64,000 nt of DNA from Metridium senile (lineage: Eukaryota; Cnidaria; Anthozoa; Actiniaria; Metridiidae): the NCBI GenBank assembly GCA_949775045.1, contig OX459100.1, forward strand, positions 14,440,447-14,504,446. The letters are read 5' to 3'. Positions 1 to 6,274 of this stretch are shown in pieces (within the stretch, counting starts at the first letter, position 1; each line of letters begins with the position of its first letter). The position numbers were made by a program, and so were the translations under genes. The notes under the pieces are model-generated. The model was not told where the DNA came from. It saw only the letters and a program-made list of their open reading frames with translations, and made no database searches.

Positions 1-206
1 ATCTTATGGATTTATCAGAATGCTCTAATATTCTCAGACATTACTAACAGGGTCTAGGCGATCATTTTGTGCCGAAATCCCCGATCTTTTTGAAACATTT
101 TAAGATCACCCTATAGGCCAAGTTGCATTCTGGGTAGGATTTTGTAGTTTTTTCTAAAAAAAATCTTGCAGATATATCAGAATGCTCTAATATTCTCAGA
201 CATTAC
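1..206 (+). repeat. 162-bp satellite, left of the retrotransposon
   Basis: About 1.3 monomers of the same satellite that fills 6271-63249, in the same orientation. Landmarks present are TTATCAGAATGCTC, CAGACATTACTAACAGG and GCATTCTGGGTAGG. It is cut at 206, inside the landmark CAGACATTAC|TAACAGG, by the LTR element; the monomer resumes at 6271-6280 with TTACTAACAG. The stretch carries the TGTGCCG and AAGTTGCATT variants typical of the left-hand subfamily at 6.3-9.3 kb, so both flanks belong to one array. No coding potential: an ATG at 166 is in frame with gag but lies in satellite DNA upstream of the element and is not a credible start. Confidence 0.95.
203..206. other. Target-site duplication, left copy
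   Basis: TTAC immediately before the 5' LTR is repeated at 6271-6274 immediately after the 3' LTR. If the LTR is taken to end one base earlier the duplication reads as 5 bp, ATTAC (202-206 and 6270-6274). Uninterrupted monomers read CAGACATTACTAACAGG, which confirms that the bases are duplicated by insertion. The 4/5 bp ambiguity arises because the LTR itself ends in CATTACA. Confidence 0.85.
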
Positions 207-216
207 TGTAATGATC

Positions 217-250
217 TATATTTGTACGCACCCCTCCCCTAGTGGGGAGG
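217..250 (+). promoter_or_regulatory. Candidate LTR promoter core and hairpin
   Basis: TATATTT at 217-223 is the only TATA-like sequence near the LTR start. Just downstream, CCTCCCC (233-239) and GGGGAGG (244-250) form a 7-bp GC-rich stem with a 4-base TAGT loop. If the TATA-like stretch is used, transcription would start near the hairpin, leaving AATAAA in the R region. The same arrangement is at 6120-6153 in the 3' LTR. Promoter use is inferred; the stem is seen. Confidence 0.4.
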
Positions 251-318
251 AGATCGGCGTGTTTGTTGTTTTGAGTGCGTGTGACAGAGCATGGAGGAGC
301 GTGACTCGTTTAAGGTTA

Positions 319-324
319 AATAAA
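319..324 (+). promoter_or_regulatory. AATAAA poly(A) signal, 5' LTR copy
   Basis: AATAAA lies 48 bases before the LTR end. The copy at 6222-6227 in the 3' LTR would direct 3' end formation of the genomic RNA. Cleavage 10-30 bases downstream would put the R/U5 boundary close to the gag ATG at 334. Confidence 0.6.
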
Positions 325-333
325 GAAGAAATC

Positions 334-1578
334 ATGGATGAAACAAGAGATTATGGTCATCATTACATTGGTGGCAGCACGGTCAAGAACCCAATCGACA
401 TGTCCCTTACGAATATCTTTACATCAACACCGAAAAGCAAAAATCCGTTCCGAGATGTACAAGACGACACGCAGTCACATGGCGGCGAGCGAATGTTTAC
501 TAACGAAACTATACCAAAACGTCAAACAAATCCCTTTCTTAGCGACGATAAGCCTATTCCAACGTCAAACTCAAGTAACCCATACAAAGCTGAAGTTTAT
601 TATGGCCATTCAAACCCGTTTACTGCGTTTTCTCACACGAAAAGCAACAAGTTTCGCAAGCCAGTCAAACTGCCAGACGACTATAATGGCCGATCGTCAC
701 TTCGAGACTACCTTATACACTTCAATCGATGCTCAATCGTCAATGAGTGGAATGAAGAAGAATCTGCAATATTTTTGTCCGCATCATTGCGAGGTGAAGC
801 ACAAAAACTCCTGCACGGGATGACGGAAAGCGACTGCAAAAACTACAACAAGTTAGTGGCGCGTTTGGAGACATGCTTTGGAGTCGAAACTCAAAAGGAA
901 TTGCACCAAGTACGCTTGAACAACCGCCAACAAAAAGACGGAGAAAGCCTTAAGAGTTTAGCTGTTGATATTAGAGATATGTGCAGCCTGGCTTATCAAG
1001 ATCTCCCTCCAACTGCCCAGGAAAGATTTTGTGTTCAACATTTTATTGACGCCATTGCAGACCGAGATGATCGTATGAAATTACGAAGGGATAAGCCTCG
1101 AAGCCTAGACGTCGCGTTGGCTCTAGCTTGTGAATTAGAAGCTTTCAGACAGATGGAAAGTGATCTAAGGAAACCAATTCCTACGGTCATCCGAACGGAA
1201 AAAGTACAAGAATCGCGATTATTTGACGAGAAAACGGATACGCCACGGGAAGTCTGTCAACATGCATCAAATCCGCCACAGGAAGCCCGTCAGCAGTACA
1301 CAAATCAACTCGACGAAATAAAGTCACAACAGGAAGCCCAACAGAAGCAACTTCAGGAACTGTCTGTTCTTTTACAGAAATTAGTGTCTACTGAAGGCAA
1401 GGAGAATTCTGCAAAAACTAACCCGTCTGGACGTCAAGCACGAGGGATACAAGAGACACGTGAAATAGAATGCTGGTTCTGCAAGGCTCAGGGTCACATT
1501 CGACGTGATTGCTCGGCATGGAAAAAACACCAGGAAAACTCGAAGAAGGCGCTCCCAAATGCCCTGGGGAACGCCTGA
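334..1578 (+). CDS. gag: Retrotransposon Gag polyprotein
   Basis: Structural protein that would form the cytoplasmic virus-like particle packaging the element RNA. From ATG 334 it is 414 residues; ATG 400 is an alternative start that would remove the part encoded by the LTR and primer site. The N-terminal third is polar and carries three NPF motifs (residues 37, 66, 94) and one NPY (82). Residues about 108-277 look like a retrotransposon capsid domain, with the family-like W...EES.AIFLSASLRGEA pattern. A Gln/Glu/Leu-rich, probably coiled-coil stretch follows (about 320-353). Residues 380-393 form one CCHC zinc knuckle, CWFCKAQGHIRRDC (1471-1512), for nucleic acid binding. The frame continues open upstream to 166, but that part is U3 LTR and satellite. 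The stop lies 70 bases into the pol open frame; expression of pol probably needs the -1 shift at 1554-1560. Confidence 0.93.
   Translation: MDETRDYGHHYIGGSTVKNPIDMSLTNIFTSTPKSKNPFRDVQDDTQSHGGERMFTNETIPKRQTNPFLSDDKPIPTSNSSNPYKAEVYYGHSNPFTAFSHTKSNKFRKPVKLPDDYNGRSSLRDYLIHFNRCSIVNEWNEEESAIFLSASLRGEAQKLLHGMTESDCKNYNKLVARLETCFGVETQKELHQVRLNNRQQKDGESLKSLAVDIRDMCSLAYQDLPPTAQERFCVQHFIDAIADRDDRMKLRRDKPRSLDVALALACELEAFRQMESDLRKPIPTVIRTEKVQESRLFDEKTDTPREVCQHASNPPQEARQQYTNQLDEIKSQQEAQQKQLQELSVLLQKLVSTEGKENSAKTNPSGRQARGIQETREIECWFCKAQGHIRRDCSAWKKHQENSKKALPNALGNA
369..378 (+). other. Primer-binding site, probably tRNA-Leu
   Basis: TGGTGGCAGC starts one base after the LTR end and begins with TGG, the complement of the tRNA CCA end. 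Its complement, GCTGCCACCA, matches the acceptor end of animal tRNA-Leu (AAG/TAG isoacceptors) as I recall it; the match does not clearly continue past 10 bases. It lies inside the gag open frame. The tRNA identity is moderately supported; the position and TGG start are solid. Confidence 0.75.
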
Positions 1579-4500
1579 GTCATGTGGAAGGGCAAGAAGA
1601 AGGAAGTTCAGCTAGTGAAAATTCATCAAACTATAAGTTACGAGTTTCATCGAAGAATTTATATGGGTTGTATGTTAAAGGCTTTATTGACAATTTATGT
1701 GTAAAATGGCTAGTAGACACTGGCGCTGTGAAATCAATTTTATCACGGGAAATTGCTGAGAAGTTATCAAGGAACTCACAAATAAGGTATGACAATCAAA
1801 ACACTGATGTTTTTTTAGCTGATGGTAACAAGATTGACATTTGTGGATCATGTGTAGTAACCGTTACTATTGGAAAACAAAGTATAAATATCAATGTTCT
1901 AATTGCTGATATAACAGACCAAGCAATACTGGGTATGGATGTTTTGTCTGAAGTGAATGCAGTTGTTGATGTTATTCAGGGAACATTAGTTGTCAATGGT
2001 GAACCAATTGATTGTGTCAATTATGAAAATCAACCACTGAGTTGTAGATGTCTCATACGACGCTCCATTGTTATCCCTCCTAGCTCAGAAATTATTGTTC
2101 ATGGACATTTGAAGAAGCGTGGACAAATTAATGATGTTAATGGTACAGCGACGAAGTCAAGCCTGCGTGTTGTAGAACCTAGTAATAACTCTAACCTACT
2201 GAATAAGGGACTTTGTGTTGCTCGAACACTGGTAGACATTAGTAAGTCAGAGACTGTTCCACTGAGAATTCTCAATTTGACTGATGAGCCACAGACAATT
2301 CAATCAAACACAACAGTTGGTATAGCAAAGCCAGTCATGGAAGTTCACGATTTTGAAATTGATGATGATGATAAACATGAGACGAAGGTGGACAGTGAAT
2401 GTGAACTGCCTGATCCGTTGAAAGATTTACTGTCTCGCAGTAGTAAATTTCTTAATGATGATGAAATACAACAGTTAAAACAATTACTCTTGAAGTATCA
2501 ACACGTGTTTTCTCTCTCAAACTTTGACTTGGGAAGGACTAACCTTATTCAACATCACATTAATACTGGTTCTGCAGCACCCATTAGACAACGTCCAAGG
2601 CGCACAGCTCCATGGAAACAAGCAGAAATTGAGCGACAAGTGGATGATTTGCTAGAGAAAGGAATGATAGAAGAGTCAACAAGTCCTTGGTCATCAAATG
2701 TTGTTCTTGTTACAAAAAAGGATGGGACTCAACGACTATGTATTGATTACAGACAGCTTAATAGCATAACGGTTAAAGATGCGTTTCCGCTCCCAAGAGT
2801 TGACGATTCCCTTGATTGTTTATCTGGAGCTCGATGGTTTTCTACGCTTGACATGGCATCAGGGTACTGGCAGGTAGCCATGGACACTGACTCAAAGGAA
2901 AAGACTGCGTTTTCAACAACAAGCGGACACTTTCATTGGAATGTCATGGCAATGGGCTTAACCAACGCCCCAGGAACATTTGAACGACTTATGACTCTGG
3001 TCCTAAAGGGACTTCAGTTTAGAATTTGTTTATGTTATCTAGATGATGTTATTATTTTTTCAAACTTGTTTCAAGAACACTTAGCACGATTGGAAGAAGT
3101 ACTGCAGAGAGTGGAATCAGCTGGCTTAAAGCTAAAACCCAAGAAGTGTAATCTATTCATGAAGGAGACTGATTACTTAGGTCACGTGGTAAGCGAGAGT
3201 GGAGTTAAAACTGATCCCCGCAAGGTGGAGAAGATTACTAACTGGCCAGTACCTGAATCACCAACAGAGGTAAAAAGTTTCCTTGGCTTAGCATCATATT
3301 ATAGGCGCTTTGTCCCTAATTTTGCTTCAGTTGCCAAACCATTGTATCAGCTTACTGAACACAACTCAAAGGAATTCCAATGGACCAGTGACTGTCAACA
3401 TGCTTTTGACCAGTTAAAACAGTTGTTAACTAACTCTCCAATATTAGCTTACCCCCAGATGGATGCACCATTCATTCTTGACACAGACGCCAGTAACCAT
3501 GGCATTGGATGCGTTCTGTCCCAGGTACAGCATGGAGTTGAAAGGCCTGTAGCATTCTCTAGTCGAACACTCTCAAAGTCAGAACGTAACTATTGCACCA
3601 CACGAAAAGAACTTTTAGCTATTGTTGAATTTATGAAACTACATAAACACTACTTACAGAATCGCAAGTTTACAGTACGAACAGACCATGCACCATTGAG
3701 ATCTATCTTGAGAACCAAGGAACCTGAGGGCCAACTAGCCCGCTGGGTAGCACTTCTCAGCACGTTTGACTTCGACATTGTATACCGCCCAGGGAAACGA
3801 CATCAAAACGCAGATGCAATGTCCCGCATGCCTTGCACGGAAAGATGCCGATGGTGCCAGACTTATACTAAAGGCTCAATTACAGTTGAAGTTGGGACAC
3901 AGACTGAACTGCCTGAACCCAAGACAGTTAAGGACAACAGTGAACAGTTAAATCAGACAATCAACAACAAGGAAAGACAATCAGACAAGGAACCTCAAGC
4001 TACCACATGTACTGTTAAGATCCATCCAGAATGGACCAACAAGTTCTTGGCAGAACAACAAATGGCTGATCCAACACTTAAAAACTTTATCGAGCTGAAG
4101 AAATCTTCTAGTAAGCGCCCTTCTTGGGAAGATATTTCACATGAAAACACCACCTTTAAAGCACTATGGGCCCAGTGGGACCGCCTAGAATTACAAGATG
4201 CTGTCCTCTATCGGAAATGGGAAAGTGAGAGCGGCGATAACCTCGCCTATCAGATTGTACTACCATTTAGCCTACGTGAACAAGCCTTAAAAGCCCATCA
4301 CAATCACACGACCGCAAGTCATCGAGGCGTTCGAAAGACTCTACTTGCACTCCGAATGCGCTTTTATTGGCCTGGTCTCACTGCTCAAGTCCATAGGTGG
4401 GTCATTCGTTGTCATGAATGTGGATCCAAAAAGAGTCATGGGAAGAAACGGCGTGCCCCCTTACAACAGTACATCGTAGGAACACCCATGGAAAGGATTG

Positions 4501-5780
4501 CAATGGACATCCTAGGACCCTTGCCCGTTACACCCAGAGGTAATAAGTACGTTCTAGTGATCTCTGATTATTTCACTAAGTGGACGGAGAGTTATGCTAT
4601 ACCTAACCAAGAAGCAACTACAGTCGCAGAAAAGGTAGTGTCTGAATATGTGTGCAGGTTTGGAGTACCAAGACAAATACACAGTGATCAAGGAACCAAC
4701 TTTGAATCAAAGGTCATGGCCGAAATTTGTAAACTTCTGGACATCGAAAAGACAAGGACAACAGCATTACATCCTCAGTCGGATGGTCAGGTGGAGAGGT
4801 TTAATCGCACCCTAATCGAGATGCTTCGTGGGAAACTGCAAGAAGACCAAAAAGATTGGGATCTCCAACTGCCATACTGCATGATGGCCTACCGCTCAGC
4901 TGTACATGAAAGCACAGGTTACACCCCAAATCAGCTAATGTTGGGACGGGAAGTGGAAATACCTTTAGATGTTATAACAGAGAAAACGCCAGATGCACCA
5001 CCGATACCTGGAGAGTACGCAGAGGCACTTAGAAGAAGATTAGCTGAATCATTTGACAATGTACAACAACATCTGAAGCAAGCTGCAACCAGACAAAAAA
5101 AGAACTATGACAAGAAACTTGCTTGGAGGCGACTTCAGGTAGGAGAAAGCGTTTGGTTGCATAACGTTCGAAGAAAGAAGGGGAGAAGCGCCAAGCTAGA
5201 CTGTCCCTGGGAGGGCCCGTTCTTGGTCGTTGCCGCCTTATCTGATGTTGTTTACAGAATCAAGAAGACAGCAAAGTCAAAAGCCAAAGTAGTCCATGTT
5301 GATCGGCTGAAGCCCTATCTTGGCCCACCCTTGAAAAGTTGGATAGTAGATGAAGGAAAAGAGGAAGGGAAGAGAGGAAAGAAGGATGAAGGAAAAGAGG
5401 AAGGGAAGAGAGGAAAGAAAGATGAGGGAAAAGAGGAAGGGAAGAGAGGAAAGAAGGATGAAGGAAAAGAGGAAGGGAAGAGAGGAAAGAAGGATGAAGG
5501 AAAAGAGGAAGGGAAGAGAGGAAAGAAAGATGAGGGAAAAGAGGAAGGGAAGAGAGGAAAGAAGGATGAAGGAAAAGAGGAAGGGAAGAGAGGAAAGAAA
5601 GATGAGGGAAAAGAGGAAGGAAGGAAAAGAAAAGAAAATGAAAACCCTAAGGAAACCGAGGGAAAGAAGAAGCCCAATGAGCAGCAAGGAGTCCAAAAAG
5701 AGAACAAAGTCAAGGAACAGGATGACAGGAAAAGACCAAAGAGAACAATAACAGCTCCGAAAAGATTTGGATTTGGTTAG
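1509..5780 (+). CDS. pol: Retrotransposon Pol (PR-RT-RNaseH-IN)
   Basis: Open frame of 1,423 codons in the -1 frame relative to gag; it opens at TTG 1509 after a stop at 1506 and is probably entered by frameshift at 1554-1560 (ATG 1518 is a fallback start). Numbering from 1509: aspartic protease with DTG at 70-72 and ILGMD at 140-144; reverse transcriptase with Asp448 in LDMASGYWQ and YLDD at 510-513; RNase H with Asp660 (TDAS), Glu701, Asp726 and Asp769; integrase with an HHCC zinc finger (His 930/931 and 938, Cys968, Cys971) and catalytic Asp1000, Asp1060, Glu1096, the last two with exactly 35 residues between them. A GPF motif near 5214-5222 marks the integrase C-terminal domain. All key residues are present, with no internal stop. 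The C-terminus is odd: seven 12-residue repeats DEGKEEGKRGKK, then a basic tail (KRPKRTITAPKRFGFG). No chromodomain is recognisable. A Cys-rich stretch (CTERCRWC) links RNase H to integrase. Confidence 0.96.
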   Translation: MLGMEKTPGKLEEGAPKCPGERLSHVEGQEEGSSASENSSNYKLRVSSKNLYGLYVKGFIDNLCVKWLVDTGAVKSILSREIAEKLSRNSQIRYDNQNTDVFLADGNKIDICGSCVVTVTIGKQSININVLIADITDQAILGMDVLSEVNAVVDVIQGTLVVNGEPIDCVNYENQPLSCRCLIRRSIVIPPSSEIIVHGHLKKRGQINDVNGTATKSSLRVVEPSNNSNLLNKGLCVARTLVDISKSETVPLRILNLTDEPQTIQSNTTVGIAKPVMEVHDFEIDDDDKHETKVDSECELPDPLKDLLSRSSKFLNDDEIQQLKQLLLKYQHVFSLSNFDLGRTNLIQHHINTGSAAPIRQRPRRTAPWKQAEIERQVDDLLEKGMIEESTSPWSSNVVLVTKKDGTQRLCIDYRQLNSITVKDAFPLPRVDDSLDCLSGARWFSTLDMASGYWQVAMDTDSKEKTAFSTTSGHFHWNVMAMGLTNAPGTFERLMTLVLKGLQFRICLCYLDDVIIFSNLFQEHLARLEEVLQRVESAGLKLKPKKCNLFMKETDYLGHVVSESGVKTDPRKVEKITNWPVPESPTEVKSFLGLASYYRRFVPNFASVAKPLYQLTEHNSKEFQWTSDCQHAFDQLKQLLTNSPILAYPQMDAPFILDTDASNHGIGCVLSQVQHGVERPVAFSSRTLSKSERNYCTTRKELLAIVEFMKLHKHYLQNRKFTVRTDHAPLRSILRTKEPEGQLARWVALLSTFDFDIVYRPGKRHQNADAMSRMPCTERCRWCQTYTKGSITVEVGTQTELPEPKTVKDNSEQLNQTINNKERQSDKEPQATTCTVKIHPEWTNKFLAEQQMADPTLKNFIELKKSSSKRPSWEDISHENTTFKALWAQWDRLELQDAVLYRKWESESGDNLAYQIVLPFSLREQALKAHHNHTTASHRGVRKTLLALRMRFYWPGLTAQVHRWVIRCHECGSKKSHGKKRRAPLQQYIVGTPMERIAMDILGPLPVTPRGNKYVLVISDYFTKWTESYAIPNQEATTVAEKVVSEYVCRFGVPRQIHSDQGTNFESKVMAEICKLLDIEKTRTTALHPQSDGQVERFNRTLIEMLRGKLQEDQKDWDLQLPYCMMAYRSAVHESTGYTPNQLMLGREVEIPLDVITEKTPDAPPIPGEYAEALRRRLAESFDNVQQHLKQAATRQKKNYDKKLAWRRLQVGESVWLHNVRRKKGRSAKLDCPWEGPFLVVAALSDVVYRIKKTAKSKAKVVHVDRLKPYLGPPLKSWIVDEGKEEGKRGKKDEGKEEGKRGKKDEGKEEGKRGKKDEGKEEGKRGKKDEGKEEGKRGKKDEGKEEGKRGKKDEGKEEGKRGKKDEGKEEGRKRKENENPKETEGKKKPNEQQGVQKENKVKEQDDRKRPKRTITAPKRFGFG
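1554..1560 (+). promoter_or_regulatory. -1 ribosomal frameshift heptamer C_CCA_AAT
   Basis: CCCAAAT fits the X_XXY_YYZ slippery pattern, and its codons CCA (1555) and AAT (1558) are in the gag frame. Slipping back one base gives CCC AAA, in the pol frame. It lies in the gag/pol overlap (1509-1578), 15 bases before the gag stop codon. No strong downstream stem or pseudoknot is obvious by eye; GCCCT (1561-1565) with AGGGC (1589-1593) is a weak candidate with no spacer. An A-run, AAAAAAC at 1522-1528, is also slippery-looking but out of register. Confidence 0.75.
5349..5621 (+). repeat. 36-bp minisatellite coding the integrase tail
   Basis: Seven complete 36-bp copies (5349-5600) and a partial eighth (5601-5621), in frame, each coding DEGKEEGKRGKK. 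The strand is almost pure purine. Copies start GATGAA or GATGAG in the order A,A,G,A,A,G,A,G, which implies a 108-bp three-copy unit that was itself duplicated. The unit is a multiple of 3, so copy number can change without breaking the frame. The long open frames on the opposite strand and in another frame here only reflect this low-complexity sequence. Confidence 0.95.
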
Positions 5781-6095
5781 ACATACCACATGCAAAGACT
5801 CAGGAGACATTGAATATTAACAAGACAAATCAAGTTACGGAACTAATAGTTATCAGGGAATTGAACAATTTTGATTATGGAGTAATTCACATCTGCATGA
5901 GACTGTGCACTACTTATGTAGCATGATGACCAGTATCCAAACAGAAGAAAATCGAGAGAAAAACGTTCAAGTAGACAAAACAATGTCTTAACTGTTAGAC
6001 TCTGAATTGTAATTGATAGTTGAACTTGAACTTTATTTAATGTCACCATTACTTTTGTTACAATTGTTATATTTCGCACTGAGACAGTGCTCCTC
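5781..6095 (+). other. 3' untranslated region of the element, no env
   Basis: AT-rich stretch between the pol stop and the polypurine tract. There is no frame above trivial length on the + strand, and the 84-codon minus-strand frame here shows no recognisable motif. I see no envelope-like gene, so the element is a retrotransposon rather than an errantivirus-like element. Nothing else is recognised. Confidence 0.7.
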
Positions 6096-6106
6096 AAAGG
6101 GGGAAG
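6096..6106 (+). other. Polypurine tract
   Basis: AAAGGGGGAAG is the only purine run just upstream of the 3' LTR and ends 3 bases before it (TTA, then TGTAATG). In this family such a tract primes plus-strand DNA synthesis after RNase H cleavage. Confidence 0.85.
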
Positions 6107-6109
6107 TTA

Positions 6110-6270
6110 TGTAATGATCTATATTTGTACGCACCCCTCCCCTAGTGGGGAGGAGATCGGCGTGTTTGTTGTTGTGAGTGCGTGTGACAGAGCATGGAGG
6201 AGCGTGACTCGTTTAAGGTTAAATAAAGAAGAAATCATGGATGAAACAAGAGATTATGGTCTTCATTACA
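6110..6270 (+). repeat. 3' LTR (161 bp)
   Basis: Same length and ends as the 5' LTR; differences at 6174 (G) and 6262 (T) only. AATAAA at 6222-6227 is the likely polyadenylation signal of the element. A short open frame running from 6087 through it into the satellite is simply the LTR copy of the gag start region and is not a gene. Confidence 0.95.
6222..6227 (+). terminator. AATAAA poly(A) signal of the element RNA
   Basis: AATAAA in the 3' LTR, 43 bases before its end, is the copy that would act on the genomic transcript. It is a sequence match only; the cleavage site cannot be read from the window. Confidence 0.6.
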
Positions 6271-6274
6271 TTAC
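6271..6274. other. Target-site duplication, right copy
   Basis: TTAC directly after the 3' LTR, the partner of 203-206. The satellite continues in phase with TAACAGG, so nothing was lost at the insertion site. Confidence 0.85.

Larger units (their letters stand above)
207..367 (+). repeat. 5' LTR (161 bp)
   Basis: Starts TGTAATG and ends CATTACA, a perfect 7-bp inverted terminal repeat. It matches 6110-6270 base for base except at 271 and 359. It contains a TATA-like stretch, a short hairpin and AATAAA at 319-324, and it overlaps the first codons of gag (ATG at 334). At 161 bp it is short for a gypsy-type LTR. Confidence 0.95.
207..6270 (+). mobile_element. Full-length Ty3/gypsy-type LTR retrotransposon
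   Basis: A complete 6,064-bp element: 161-bp LTRs bounded by TGTAATG...CATTACA, primer-binding site, gag, pol with the order protease, reverse transcriptase, RNase H, integrase, polypurine tract, second LTR and a 4-5 bp target duplication. Integrase after RNase H is the Ty3/gypsy (Metaviridae) order and separates it from Ty1/copia. Both frames are open with no internal stop, and the LTRs differ at 2 of 161 positions (271 T versus 6174 G; 359 A versus 6262 T), so the insertion looks recent and possibly still competent. No envelope frame is present. The very short LTRs, -1 gag/pol frameshift and Leu-tRNA-like primer site are reminiscent of Mag/SURL-type elements of invertebrates; that placement is an inference needing a reverse transcriptase phylogeny. 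Confidence 0.96.

Noticed and set aside
166..333. Upstream extension of gag starting at ATG 166
   Set aside because: The codons lie in satellite DNA and the 5' part of the LTR, upstream of any transcript of the element; the frame is open by chance.
338..823. 161-codon frame overlapping gag in another frame
   Set aside because: No recognisable motif; it lies entirely within gag, which has clear domain content.
1522..1528. AAAAAAC as the gag/pol slippery site
   Set aside because: The gag codons are AAA AAA CAC, so the heptamer is out of register for a tandem -1 slip; C_CCA_AAT at 1554 is in register.
5200..5780. Chromodomain at the integrase C-terminus
   Set aside because: After the GPF motif the sequence passes straight into charged repeats; the aromatic-cage pattern of chromodomains is not visible.
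5277..5810. Two Phe/Ser/Leu-rich minus-strand frames and a Lys/Glu-rich alternative + frame
   Set aside because: They mirror the purine-rich minisatellite in pol, which has no stops in several frames.
5843..6097. 84-codon minus-strand frame as a possible accessory or antisense gene
   Set aside because: Short, without motifs, in the 3' untranslated region; no promoter or conservation evidence.
5781..6109. Envelope gene of an errantivirus-like element
   Set aside because: No long + strand frame, signal peptide or membrane segment between pol and the 3' LTR.
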